A model generated the notes under the pieces. That model worked only from the letters and a program-made list of their open reading frames with translations. It had not been told where the DNA came from and did no database searches. A stretch of 64,000 bases of DNA from Cristatella mucedo (Eukaryota > Bryozoa > Phylactolaemata > Cristatellidae). The position numbers and the translations under genes are program-made. Below, piece by piece: positions 46,401-56,949 of this stretch; within the stretch, counting starts at the first letter, position 1; every line of letters starts with the position of its first letter. Location: contig WPIO01000017.1 in the NCBI GenBank assembly GCA_009760855.2, positions 6,440,501-6,504,500 of the forward strand, in the 5' to 3' direction.

Positions 46401-49400
46401 CTGCCCTGGCCAAGGAGCAGGGTGTGAAGCGGCAGGCTCGCTTTCACCAGCTCGACATCACGGATGCAGCCAGTGTGAGGAAGCTTAAAGAGCACCTTCG
46501 GGCTGAACATGGAGGCGTCGACGTGCTCGTCAATAACGCAGGCATAGCATTCAAGGTACGCGATCTAGCCTGGTCACACTGCAGCCGCCTTCTGCCGAAA
46601 CACCGTCCGCCTGCGGATCGTCAGCTCTCATCCTCTCCCCCGCGGGCCTCTGGGGCTCGAGTCTCTCTCGTCATTGGGAGGAAAGGAGCTGTGCTCGTTA
46701 AGCTGCCTGAGAGCACCCTTGTATTGGACGCTGTCCGTCGTTAGTGGCGCTTCCACTTTGGTATGAAGCTATCTCTCAGTCAGGCGAAGCACTTTGCAGA
46801 CTGCTACGCGATTGAGATCGTCGAGGCAGAATCGAGAGCGAGACGATTTGGTCGCCTCTCCCCTCTCCCAGTTGCTGCAGGCATGCAATTGGCTGCAGAG
46901 TCAAGATTATGCGAGGGAAGTTTCGCCAGCTGTATTACATCATGGCTCATAAAGTAAAAAGCAAAGTTCAGCTGATTCAAAAGACACACTTGGTTAGCGG
47001 GAGAAGAGCTCTAGCTGCTATCACTTCTTCTTGCAGCGAGTAATAAAGAGCTGCCCCTGCTGAGCCACTGGCTCTATACTCCCGGCGGATACCTCACGAA
47101 GATACCGTAAGATGCGGACGGGAAGAGGCGCGGAAGCCACCTGGGCGAGTTTCTTTCTCGAAGCTGCCCCGGCGGCAATGGCGGCATTCCTCGGAACGAA
47201 GCCGTGCTCTTGAGCCCAGCAAGCTGGTCTTACGCGCTGCAAAAGGCGTTCCACGAAGCCGCCCGTCGACGAACCCGATTTCGAGGTCATCGATCAGGGC
47301 CAGTAGGAGTTCCAACTAGCAGTCTGCATAATAGATCTCGGCGCTCTCTTTCTGAGCCTTTTTGTGAGCCCGTGAAACTGGTCCAGCGCACCACGTCATC
47401 AGCCAAATATTCGGACAGTTTACTCGAGACCCTGCTATTGCGGTGTCAGACATCGCTGACATTTTCCTTCTCCTAATCCCGTCGTCCTGGGGCAGCTTCG
47501 AAAGCTTCCTTTTTAGATGACCTTTGCTTAGAGGTTTTTTGGATGACCTTTGGTCCGTCTCGAAGTCTTTCGTCTTGAATACCTCCCCATTTAGCGATAG
47601 GCACAGAGGGCTTTAGCTGCAGGTACAACGGCAACTTTGCGGATGCCGCGATATCGGTCGGTGATTTACAGGATTTAGAGCGAGATCTCGCGATGTTAGT
47701 CAGAGGCAAAGGATCCTTTGCTCATGAAATACCGTTCCACCCTGGGTGCACTTCACATTTTACACTATGAACCGTGCAATTCACTTACCGTATGCACTTT
47801 CCACGTCTGTTATCTGTGGGAGAGTATCGGCCATGAATTGATAAAGCATGTTTGCCTTCACATAATTGACCAGATCTTTTCATTTCAATTGTAGTCTGCA
47901 GACACATCGCCATATATTATGAAAGCAGAGGTGACACTGAAAACTAACTACTTTGCCACTCGCTTCATTTTCGACGAGTTTCTCAGCATTCTTAAAGAGG
48001 GAGCTAGGTTAGCGATGCACAGTCTGCTTTACCCATTATTCGGACGAGTTGAGAATTCGTCATCTAATGTGACTTATTTATTTCAGGATCGTCAACGTCG
48101 CAAGCTTTGCGGGCGACGTAGCACTGAAAAAACTTAGCCCTAATCTCAGAGCGGCATTTTCCAGACAGCCGCCTTTATCTTGCGACGAGGTGAATCAGTA
48201 CATGGAAAAATTTATTGCGTAAGTAACTGGCCAACGAGCGTCGTCCTTGTTGCAATCATTGGCATTAAGCCAATGCAGACTTGGGCCATGTTATTTAGGA
48301 TCTACACTAGCGGAGGTTTCATCTTAAGAAAATGACGCAGTTGCACTTAGGCGCCGGCAGACATTTCTAGTATTGACTTAGTGCGTAATGTACTTATCGG
48401 CTGCTGCAGCGACGTCAGATCTGGTGAATTTGCAAGCCAAGGATGGCCAGACGACAGCGCCTACTCCATCTCCAAGCTGGGCCTAATAGCGTTGACTTTT
48501 GGCCAGCAACTCGTATTGGACAAGGACCACAGAAAAGACCTGGTGATAAACAGTGTAAGTACCACCGGAATTAAAAATTGGCTGAGCTCATCCGGGCTAA
48601 GCATCGTACCACCCGCTTTTTGGAATCCAACAGTTTACCAATACCTCGTACAAACCTCAAATCCTTTGGAGACCGTGCATTTAGTTCGTATGCTCCAAAA
48701 GCCGGAACTCACTCCCGACTTTCGTCACAACATCCCCTGACTTGACCACATTTAAAAAGATCTTAAAACACACTTATTTAGGACAGCATTTAGTGGGTCC
48801 CTATGATTCGTCCTTCGTGTGCTTATGCTTGTTGACCCTGTGCATGCTGCCACTAACCACACTTGCATGCTGACCCTATGTCACCCTAACCAGGTTATTC
48901 GTGTTGTTTATCAAGCATGATATTACTTACCGTTCAATCGCTTTCCTTTTGCAGCAAATGTAAAGTTCCTAGAAAGAGATTGAGTTCTCTGAGGGCGCTT
49001 TATCTAGTGCATTATTATAATTAAAACGCTATATCCTCACCGCATAATGTCCGATACTATTTTCATGCACTGATGGCTTTTACTAGGTTTATCAATCCAT
49101 GTCAAGAATTATGATAAATGACTCCTCATCGCTCTGAGAATTAGGGAGAACTTAAAAAATGTTAAAACTAGTCGACGGAGCATCATTACAGGTGCTGAAA
49201 CACCGACAGTTACAAAAAAACTGCTCACCAAATCAATAGCTTCGTACTTAACTGCTATATTTTCAGCCGCCGCTCGTGGTTGCCGCCCTGGACTGGTCCT
49301 GTGTTTAAGGTGCTCACCTTTAATGACCAAGATAAATGTGCTTGCCTTTGACAACCGAGGTCATTAGCTCGAGACCTGCTGCGTATGTGAAGTGCCTGGA

Positions 49401-50913
49401 GAGAGATTCAGCTTTCACCTGAGCTGCACAAAAAAATATTTATTCTTTAAATATTTTTTTACCCGAATAGCTATTGTGCTGAGAATTGTTGGTGTAACCT
49501 TGACTCAGAGCGGCCTACTGTCAGTGAACAATGCTTGAAAGCCATTGTAGGACCGCGTGCAAACTCCACGTGTGTCGTATATCAATGCACTGGTCTTGAT
49601 CAACGAATCCCGGTGCAAAGCGACTTCGTATGAAGTTTGTAATATGGAGACTTGTACTTTCCTTACTAAATGGCAAGCGTAGAGCGTCGGAAAAGCTTTG
49701 GCTGCGAAGCAGCGTGCTGGAGTGACTAGCCGTATTCGCTTGATCAGCGAGAAAAAAATAGCGGGACGTGGCCGCCACTGCCACTACGTACAAGCTCTCG
49801 CAGCTGCAGCTCTCTTGACTTCAAACTCGCTTAAGCTAGGCTTCCTGCGGATGCGGGACAATTAACCCAATTTTGGAGCACTCACCCTGTGCAAATGCCG
49901 GTAGCGCCATCCTTTTCGAACTATCTGACCTGCGAAGGCTTGCGGAATCGACTTTGAATGCCCCAGCACTATTTTGTAAAGGGTCATCATCTCCCCGGCT
50001 CCGAGCGTGCCCGACTAGCCTTCTCTGAGCTTAGCAGCGTCAGCAATAATCGCCTCGAATGTGAGCAATGCATGTGACGCGATGTGCTTTCTTGTAGTGC
50101 TGTCCTGGTTACGTCTCTACAAACATGTCGAGTTACAAGGGTCACAAAACCATCGACGAAGGTAAGGCAAAACTTCTCCAAGCCCATTATCTTCGAAAGC
50201 TACACATAATTTGGTGTTTACGTGAGAACAATTAGTGGCAGTTTTGACCATCAGTCACCTTTACAAAAATATTGTTCGGCTAATTTATTTCTTAGCATAT
50301 CACTAGAACTTCTATTATATTTGCTTTGGTATACCGGCCGGCATTGCTTTTATCTGACGAGCCAATGTTCTAGAGATAGAGTGCAAGCTTATTTGATTGC
50401 TAGAGGCTGACTCTATTATAAAAGTGTTAAGTGGCACGGAGATTTCTCGCTAAGCGTGAAGCTTTGAACACTGTCACAGCACTGCCTTGTCCTTTCGAAT
50501 ACAAAATATGTCAAAATTGAAAAATATGTCGTAAATTCTAATTATGCGATTCACTTCTCCAGGAAGAAGCAGCTAACGACAATATTATCATAGGACGTGC
50601 CTCTCTTAAAGCAGACACAAGTACGATCCTCCTCCACTGAGCTCGTGTGTATTTTCCTGTTTAAGAAAGGGTACATGTGTAAAGCCCTTATTTAGACTTA
50701 TTCTTGTAGAAGAGTGGTTGTTAAATGACTTTTCCGTGGCCAGTTTGTCTCCGACGTATGTTGTTGCGTTGCTGTGCTTGCTAGATCTTTCGTTTTATAA
50801 GCTGATTTATATTTGCAGGTGCAGATACGCCATTTTATTGTGCGACGCTACCAACGGGAACCGACATCAAGGGCAAATTCATATCAAACAGAGAGGTGCA
50901 GCCTTGGCAGTAG
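38299..50913 (+). CDS. CBR1: Carbonyl reductase [NADPH] 1-like short-chain dehydrogenase, 8 coding exons
   Basis: Exons: 38299-38322, 38684-38768, 46368-46555, 47895-48007, 48087-48218, 48410-48554, 50098-50161 and 50819-50913. Splice sites are GT-AG and phases are consistent; 281 codons plus TAG, against 277 in human CBR1. The classical SDR layout is complete: cofactor motif TGSNQGIG at residues 10-17, RFHQLDI at 61-67, NNAG at 92-95, catalytic Ser143 in VNVAS, then a roughly 40-residue insert typical of CBR1, and YSISK with Tyr199 and Lys203. CCPGY (230-234) and the C-terminal FISNREVQPW match the family's CCPGW and FVSEKRVEQW. CBR1 enzymes are cytosolic monomers that reduce carbonyls, quinones and some prostaglandins with NADPH. 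Exon 1 codes for only eight residues. Intron 2 is 7.6 kb and full of transposons; the others are 60 bp to 1.5 kb. Paralogue identity (CBR1 or CBR3) cannot be decided. Confidence 0.95.
38815..40347 (+). mobile_element. Tc1/mariner transposon, inactive, in CBR intron 2
   Basis: Flanked by TA at 38813-38814 and 40348-40349. Imperfect inverted ends: CGCTGCCTACCAAAAGTTTC on the left, and CACTGACCTCCAAAATTTTC when the right end is reverse-complemented. The + strand holds a broken transposase: paired helix-turn-helix (NRRIARNLKISEGTFRNIL, 39155 on), then RLNEHELNARAAKCKP, WQHENDLKYTAM (family QDNDPKHT; the second catalytic Asp reads Glu) and QWPSQSPDLNPTEHLWDEVK (39967-40025), which holds the third catalytic position. 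These lie in different frames. Length 1533 bp, usual for Tc1 elements. Confidence 0.93.
40357..40430 (+). repeat. (GT)n microsatellite
   Basis: Mostly pure GT with a few interruptions, starting 10 bases after the right end of the Tc1 element. Confidence 0.93.
41225..41400 (+). mobile_element. SINE2 in CBR intron 2
   Basis: GTTCGGCCCATGGGTAAGGA, GATTGTGGGCTTGAGCCC (B-box-like), then GGATAGAGATAAATTTGTCC and TAGGGCGCTCTATAAA, the tail shared with LINE-A. Confidence 0.78.
42371..42435 (+). other. 31-bp foldback hairpin with 3-base loop, CBR intron 2
   Basis: Arms 42371-42401 and 42405-42435 are reverse complements at 29 of 31 positions; both exceptions are G opposite T, so RNA made from the + strand would pair over all 31 positions (two G-U). 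Loop bases are GCT. The arms start TTTGCACCGG and end CCGGTGCAAA. No transposon ends or target duplications were recognised. Confidence 0.9.
42655..42775 (-). mobile_element. LINE-A tail fragment
   Basis: AATAATACTAATAATTATAA, then GCCATCAGAGAACTCAATCT and TTTCAAGGCACTTAAATTTG, the antisense tail and hairpin with a worn stem. Confidence 0.75.
42780..43275 (+). mobile_element. LINE-C 3' fragment
   Basis: CTGGAACTC-type WNS motif in APKFWNSRPASHTASTLASF, followed by ESLQKTHLLRLTLF, is the conserved C-terminus of CR1-clade RTs. The tail TAAAGCGCCTGAAAGGAACA with ATTATTATTAAT resembles the LINE-A tail. Confidence 0.75.
43294..43319 (+). repeat. (TA)n microsatellite
   Basis: Short pure TA array after LINE-C. 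Confidence 0.9.
43750..43945 (+). mobile_element. LINE-A 3' UTR and tail
   Basis: CACTAACCACGTTGGCATGC, TGACCCTGTGCATGTCACCC, AAAGCGCCTAGAGAGAGATC and GGGCGCTTTATCAAGTGCAT followed by (ATT)n. Severely 5'-truncated, sense to the CBR gene, intact hairpin. Confidence 0.9.
44105..45560 (-). mobile_element. LINE-A copy interrupted by SINE1, CBR intron 2
   Basis: Antisense, from (AAT)n and hairpin at 44107-44190 through the RT C-terminus to the region of motif A (45450-45540 reads as FDTI and SSRLGITGAAL in worn form). SINE1 sits at 45025-45190. Many indels. At most a relic. Confidence 0.82.
45025..45190 (-). mobile_element. SINE1 inserted in LINE-A
   Basis: Minus strand: GATGGAACATTAGGTAAGGT, B box GGGTTCGAATCC (near 45119-45130), GCATGCGGCGGTGATAGCCG, GAGGCTGTTAAATTAGCT. 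LINE-A sequence continues on both sides. Confidence 0.88.
46960..47065 (-). mobile_element. SINE1 3' fragment, CBR intron 3
   Basis: AGAAGAGCTCTAGCTGCTAT and CACTTCTTCTTGCAGCG follow the SINE1 body in reverse, strongly diverged. Confidence 0.45.
48590..49022 (+). mobile_element. LINE-A 3' end, CBR intron 6
   Basis: Starts 36 bases after the exon 6 donor with the antigen-like order of LINE-A C-terminus (IVPPAFWNPTVYQYLVQTSN in one frame), stop, 3' UTR, stem TAAAGTTCCTAGAAAGAGAT and GGGCGCTTTATCTAGTGCAT, then ATTATTATAATT. One stem position has changed (GCG to GTT). Confidence 0.88.
49295..49430 (+). mobile_element. SINE2, CBR intron 6
   Basis: GGTCCTGTGTTTAAGGTGCT, ACCGAGGTCATTAGCTCGAG and GAAGTGCCTGGAGAGAGATT with an A-rich end; follows SINE2 head to tail. 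Confidence 0.72.
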
Positions 50914-51372
50914 TACAGTTTTAGCCAGTTCATAGCATCAAGTCACGCTCACAATAACTCATGTAAGGCAGTCAAGCCTTTCATGAATTGAGGTATTCAG
51001 GCTTGGGTGGACTTAACCACGACGTAGCAAGCAGTCTTTGATGAACTTTAGCGCCATGTCAGCTTTCGTGAAATACAACGAGCAGTTTTCAGTCAGAGAA
51101 ACCCTGTAGATGCAGAATGTGCAAGTAATATGCGACCAGGGCCAGCAGTAATACTCTTTCCTCAATCTATTGTACTGTGGCTGTGTTCTTCTTATATCTG
51201 GCGTGCGGCCGCATGCGTGCTTGAGTCGGCAATAAGCTTTCAGCAGAGGAAGACGTGCGGCGTATCCACTCAGCAGGTGGATATTGGTGATGAAAAAACA
51301 GGAAGTGACGCTATAGATGATTGGAACAGCCCGTACCAGTCATAGTCGGCTGATTGTCAACGAATGTGCCTT

Positions 51373-51378
51373 AATAAA
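51373..51378 (+). terminator. Candidate polyadenylation signal AATAAA of the CBR gene
   Basis: The clearest canonical AATAAA found downstream of the CBR stop codon, about 460 bases after TAG at 50911-50913, just before a SINE2 copy. It would give a 3' UTR near 480 bases. Confidence 0.4.
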
Positions 51379-51394
51379 AAATAATTAACACAAT

Positions 51395-51515
51395 TTTTTT
51401 GGATAGCGCCCTAAGAGAACTCAGTTTCTATTCTTCCACGATCTCCGTCATCAAATACATTCACCTTGACCTTATTCGGTTCGAGCACCTTAACCACTGG
51501 ATCAAACCAGCGAGG
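51395..51515 (-). mobile_element. SINE2 downstream of the CBR gene
   Basis: Minus strand: GGTTTGATCCAGTGGTTAAG, AATAAGGTCAAGGTGAATGT, GAATAGAAACTGAGTTCTCT and TAGGGCGCTATCC. The B box is lost. Confidence 0.8.
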
Positions 51516-51519
51516 CAGG

Positions 51520-52320
51520 CCACTTGAAGCCAGTGGGAAGGCACGGCAAGAGCTCGGTAAGATTTCGAACAGCTCTTCGGGGTTGTCCTTCTATACTGAA
51601 AGCGGCTGCTGTCAACCCGCAGTCGCCCACGATGGCATGGCAAGGCGTTCGCAACCAAACGTGACGTGATCGGATCGAAGTCACCCAGCGAAATGGACAT
51701 CGACCGGCGGTGAAAGGGCTACGTGTGAGCGAGCATACCACTGTATGGCTGCATAGGCATGCACAGAGATAACAGCAAATTCAAAGTGCAGATATAATTG
51801 TTTTCTGTAGCTTACGGTCCGATTTCTTATCTGCCTAATAATTCGTTTGGGTATGCATCACTCTGCTCGAGAGCATCCAGCCGTGGCAGTTCTGGGCTCG
51901 AGGGTACTATAGGTCAAAGGTCGAAGGGTCGAAGCAAGTCCATCTGAGCGGATCGCATGTACGCTCCTATTAAATCCGGGAATTCTTTTAGAATTATTAA
52001 CAGATTTCTTACGCTCCTGACACGGCTAAATATAGACTACGCAGCTCTACCGTCACTTAGACAGTTATACAATTCACCCATAACTACTCTTTCCACTATA
52101 TTTGCTCGGGAGTTACAGCCAGAAGGAACTACGATTTTCTCTCTCACTAAGCTACAAACTAGTTATATGTCTCCTCCGATGGCTGCTTGACATTTCAAGT
52201 TTCATTCGGAAGAACGCTTTCGAAGCTAACCATGTTCGAAACTGTCGAAGATTGGAGGCTGCTTATCCTAGTGGAAAGCTAAAGGTCAAAATAGTTCTCA
52301 GGTTCTATCTAGACTAGACA
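51520..52320. other. Stretch without recognised gene
   Basis: Overlapping frames of 67-79 codons on both strands around 51460-51740 have no family signature. Nothing else seen. Confidence 0.4.
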
Positions 52321-52960
52321 ACTGTGGTTCAGCTTTGGCCAGCTGCCCTAAACCTATTACGCCCAGACAGCTTGTGATGAAAATGGCTGCGAGACTGGAA
52401 ACACATCCAAGAGATTAAGCCACAGGTCTCATTTGCTGAAGGAGCTGTGATGGCAACCGACTGATCCAATAATACAGAGTAAGATTCTTACTCTGACCCA
52501 CAAGGCCCGCTATGGCTTGACTTTTTCAGGCCCAGCTACCCGAACTGCTGCACAAGTTTCAGCCTCCTCGTGCTTCTCAGGTGCTTCGTGGACAATAGCT
52601 TAGCTGTTCCATGTCATTCCTGAAATGCAGAACTCACTTTCACAATTCTCAGGCTACGGCATCTCTCCTGTTGCCAAAAAGAGCGTACACTTTCCAGCTG
52701 TCCTTAGCTGCTACTTCAACCCTACTCCATTGACTACTCTCCTGGCTCAGCTTTGCTTCTCAAGGTTACGTCTCAAGGTCTTTCTCACGGTTGTGTGAGC
52801 TTAAGTCTGTTGCATACCATACGTGCACTGAAAGACGCAGAAAGGCTTTGAGCTCGTTGCAGAAAACTTCAGTGCACCACCCGCTTAGTCCTTTTGGTTT
52901 TGTAGAGTTATAGACCGGGATCTCTATATAGCTGTACATTAAAGTCTAAATGTATGAAAA
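52320..52960 (+). mobile_element. LINE-B 3' fragment, decayed
   Basis: GTGATGAAAATGGCTGCGAG, CAGAGTAAGATTCTTACTCT, GACCCACAAGGCCCGCTATG and the final GTAGAGTTATAGACCGGGAT follow the LINE-B C-terminus with indels. Confidence 0.78.
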
Positions 52961-53477
52961 GCCTGCTATTAAACCGATCTCTAAAACATGCTGCAGAAGA
53001 ATTTAGAGTAGCATTCAAACAATAGATTTAGCAGCCTTGCCATTGCAGAGACCTTGAGGTCGAAGCTCACAGCAGCCAAATATTGCAGCTGCACTGAGGC
53101 ATACTTTGATTGCAGTCCGGCAGTAAATTTAGTCTCTGTATCTCCTCGAAGATATCCTGCCTTCGCAATGAAGCACTTGCAGTCGTTAAAAACTCGGCAA
53201 CTATGTTGAGAAGACCAACCGCCACGCTGCAACACTTATATCTGACAAGCATTGACTCACAATAAAAGTATATATTTGCGTATTTGACCATAGCGAGTGA
53301 GAAGTTACGCGGCTATGGACACCTAGATGCTTGCCACTTGGGCCCGAAGCAGAGTCCGCACCGGCTACCTTTGCTTGGGCTCCCTATAGCTGGCTGTGAC
53401 AAGAGCTTCGCCGACCGCTTGTGACCTCACTGTTAGACACGATTGTGCATGCCTATTGTCGCTATGCTGCTGTCGTT

Positions 53478-53795
53478 AGTACGCATTCCTCGTTGCGGCT
53501 GCTGCTGCCAGGTCTCGTGAACTGAAAAAGTCCCTCAAGGAGCCCACTCGGAGCAAGCGTGCGGAGGAAGAGGAAGAGCATGCGGAGGAAGAGGCGCTTG
53601 CTCCGTATTTCCAGCGTTATCTCCGACCATCCCGAGGGCACTCTGTCGAGAAGTGCTTTGAGTCGCCCCAAGATAGTAGTCACCGGGTTTACTATAACCG
53701 CGGCGACCAACTTAAAAGTTTTCCCGTAGGACCTAAGCTCTATTGTAAAAAGCCTAATAATACGCAAAATGCTCCCTTTCGACATCACTGACCTG
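53478..53795 (+). other. Open, charged frame of unknown nature
   Basis: A stop-free run of about 105 codons without ATG reads SRELKKSLKEPTRSKRAEEE, then ALAPYFQRYLRPSRGHSVEK, and ends at TGA near 53793. Acidic and basic residues dominate. I do not recognise it; it may be chance, an exon or part of a transposon. Confidence 0.2.
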
Positions 53796-55460
53796 TTTTC
53801 TTCGACCAATATCTGGCTGAAATCGACTCACTGGTCGAACGCAGCCTGCCCCCCCCCCCCCGGCCCCCGGCAGGCTTCTCTTTCTTTAACACCCACAGAT
53901 CAACCAAAACACCCGCGGAGTCTCTATTGTCGCACGTGCCTTCCTCAGTGAAAGAGCAATATGCATTTCCTTCCAATTATTCTTTCGAATCTCTTGTCTT
54001 TCGTCCCTATGACATCTACTTTTTCCAATAGCGGTAGGAATATTTCGTGGCTAGGTACCAAGCCCTGTTATATTAAAATTTTTCCCGAATAATATCTGTT
54101 CTGTGTGCAGAAAATCGCCGCTTACTAGTTCTATGCAATTTAAAGATTTATTTAGACGATTCAACTGACGCCTCGAGTGCCGAATTTCGTAGACTGACTG
54201 AATTATTTTCTCATATGGCCCATATACATAACCCCACTCACAACAAAGGTCACACAATCGCTCAAATATTAGAACAAAATTGTATGCTATCGTCAACAAT
54301 TATTACCAAATTCTGCAATCTGACCGCATGTGGATCTCATTCAGTCTACAGTGTGCACCATCTGGATCAAGAATCGTCCGAGATTCATGAAACCATAAAA
54401 TCCGTTGACATTGATGCTGTCCGCCCAAACATGTTCTCCCTGTCTCTGCTGCTCAATCCTCCTTCGATCTGTTCTGACTGGTAGAATGCTACAACTCAAC
54501 ACTTATCGACGTTCTTGACTGCCACTGACTAAGCACACTCACTGTGCGCACTTGCCAAGATGGCCTATATTCCAACGCAGGCACAAAACTAGCTGTGTCT
54601 ATTTAGTGCAAGCTGGAGAAAGTATGCAACGGATTAAAACAGACTGTCCATTGACCACGTACAAGGACTGGTTTAGAGCATACCTATTCATCCTAGCAAA
54701 TGCCACGTTGATAGTGCTGTGTGAGTGAGAAAAACATGTAAGGTCTATCTGTTGTAACACATTTTTGAATCACAGATGTGAAATCAAACAATACTGATGT
54801 CTACCATAAACTACCTCCATAATTGCTACCTGGTTAGCTCTTTATATGGTGATCCTTGGAATGATCTAGCAGATCGCTTCGCTAGCTTATTTGTTGGAAA
54901 GATAAACTAGACCAGAGAGTCATCCCTAATGTAGCATCATCCTCATTGGACTCCTCTCCCTGTAGCATCATCCTCATTGGACTCTCCCGTAGTATAATCT
55001 CGCTATAACGTGCCCACATGACTCATTTCCCTTGATTCCTTTCAGCACCTAAATGTCCGCATTCAAGCCTAACACTAATGACCTCATCTAGAAGTTCATT
55101 TCTCAGTCAAATAAGACTACGAAACCTCTAGAAATAACTCCAAAGGTGGCTATTCTATATTACATAGATCTGCGGCTGCAATGCATACCAAACCTAATAA
55201 GCGTGTCCTTAGCCTCTGGTTTTGTCCTTAAGCCTTTGTAAATCCTATTGCTAAGCCACTTGTAAAGAACTTAATCCTGGAACAAGAGAATTTATGCAAC
55301 TTCAAAAGCCCCAACTGCCGTTCCTATTAAAGGCATTGGAACAAGAAGCGGCGGATCAGCTAAAGTCTTATGATGCAACTTCACACCTATAAAGTAAGTC
55401 CCAGTTAGGCATTAGAGCTAATCACTCTACAAAGTTAGCATAGCATTTTGTGCATAAAAA

Positions 55461-55490
55461 AATCTGCATTCCCGAGAAGGAATGCAGATT
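55461..55490. repeat. Perfect 12-bp palindrome arms inside LINE-A
   Basis: AATCTGCATTCC and GGAATGCAGATT flank CGAGAA. The right arm matches the LINE-A consensus (AGGAGTGCAGACA at 35311-35323); the left arm does not. Confidence 0.88.
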
Positions 55491-55641
55491 CGGATAAGGT
55501 TTCTCTGCTTGTTTTGCTTGATCCTTCGGCAGCGTTCGATAAAATTGATCACTAAGTCCAACACGAGCGCTTACCATATCGCCTAGGCATCGCCGGTGAA
55601 GTGCTGCTTTGGTTCAGGTTATATTTCAGTGAGATACTGAA

Positions 55642-55759
<118 letters not shown>

Positions 55760-56949
55760 TATAATATATAATATAATATAATACTATATATACTCGGTGC
55801 ATTGATATCAACCGGCAACAATAAGCCCAATAATCCGAGAGCCTCTAAAGTATGCTTTATCAAGTGAATTATTATTATTACTATTAAGGGGTTCGCCAAG
55901 GCTTTGTACTCGGTCAGTTTCTCTTCACACTTTGTGTGCTCCATCCTGTTGATGTAATCGCCAAGCAAAATCTAGGCTGTCGGTTCTATACCGATAACGT
56001 ACCTATGCTTTGATATTTCCCAGCTCCAGCACGTCAAACTCTATAAATCTCTCGCTCATGTGTTGCTGAAATCCGCCTATATATGATAGCCATTTTTCAA
56101 ATTGAATGAAGGTCAGACAAATTTATTACTTACATTGAAACTCAGTGTTTTTACTCAGAAGTTGAAAACCCAATAGCCTGATAAGGACTCGGCCGGCCAG
56201 CATACATTGTGCAGCATCTGCCCGAAATCTGGGTATTCCATTCCAAAAAGATTTTATGCTGCGACCACATCAGCTCTACTGCAAAGTCTGCCTATTTTCA
56301 GTTACTTAGAACTGCAGAAATTCCAGCCTGCTTAGACATGGATACCATATCCAAGTTGACCCATGCATTTTGACATTGACTCGATTTCTGTAAGTCACAT
56401 TTGCATGTCTTACGGCAAAAACAATCAGGTGCTTACAATTGATGAAAAACTCAGCAGCTACACTTGTCAGTCCTGAACATCCTAGTTGCCACATTACACA
56501 TCTTCTCGCCGATCTACACTGGCATTTAATCAACCAGCCAACAAACTTCAATGTTTTATCGTTCACTTTTAGGTTGACTTCATTATCTCACTATTCCTGC
56601 TTATCAGAACTACTCCTTAATCAGGCAAAGCATTATAAAATCCGGTAATCTTACTCAGGTCGTACAGCTGCACCTCAAACCGGCCTCAAATCTGTTGGAG
56701 ACCGCATCTCTGTGTGAATAACTTGCATATTCCTTCATTTTCTTGATGCGGCTTTATAACAGCTCATCTGCTAACGGTCCATTAGCTGTGACACTAACAA
56801 GCTTGAGTCTTTTGAGGACCTTGCCTTCAGTTCATCTGCCCATGATACACGGAGCTTTCTACCGACTTATACTAGATATATTCAGATTTGAAATTTAAAA
56901 GAAGATACAAAATCCCGCTGTCTCACTTTATTCATTTATTCTTGCACAT

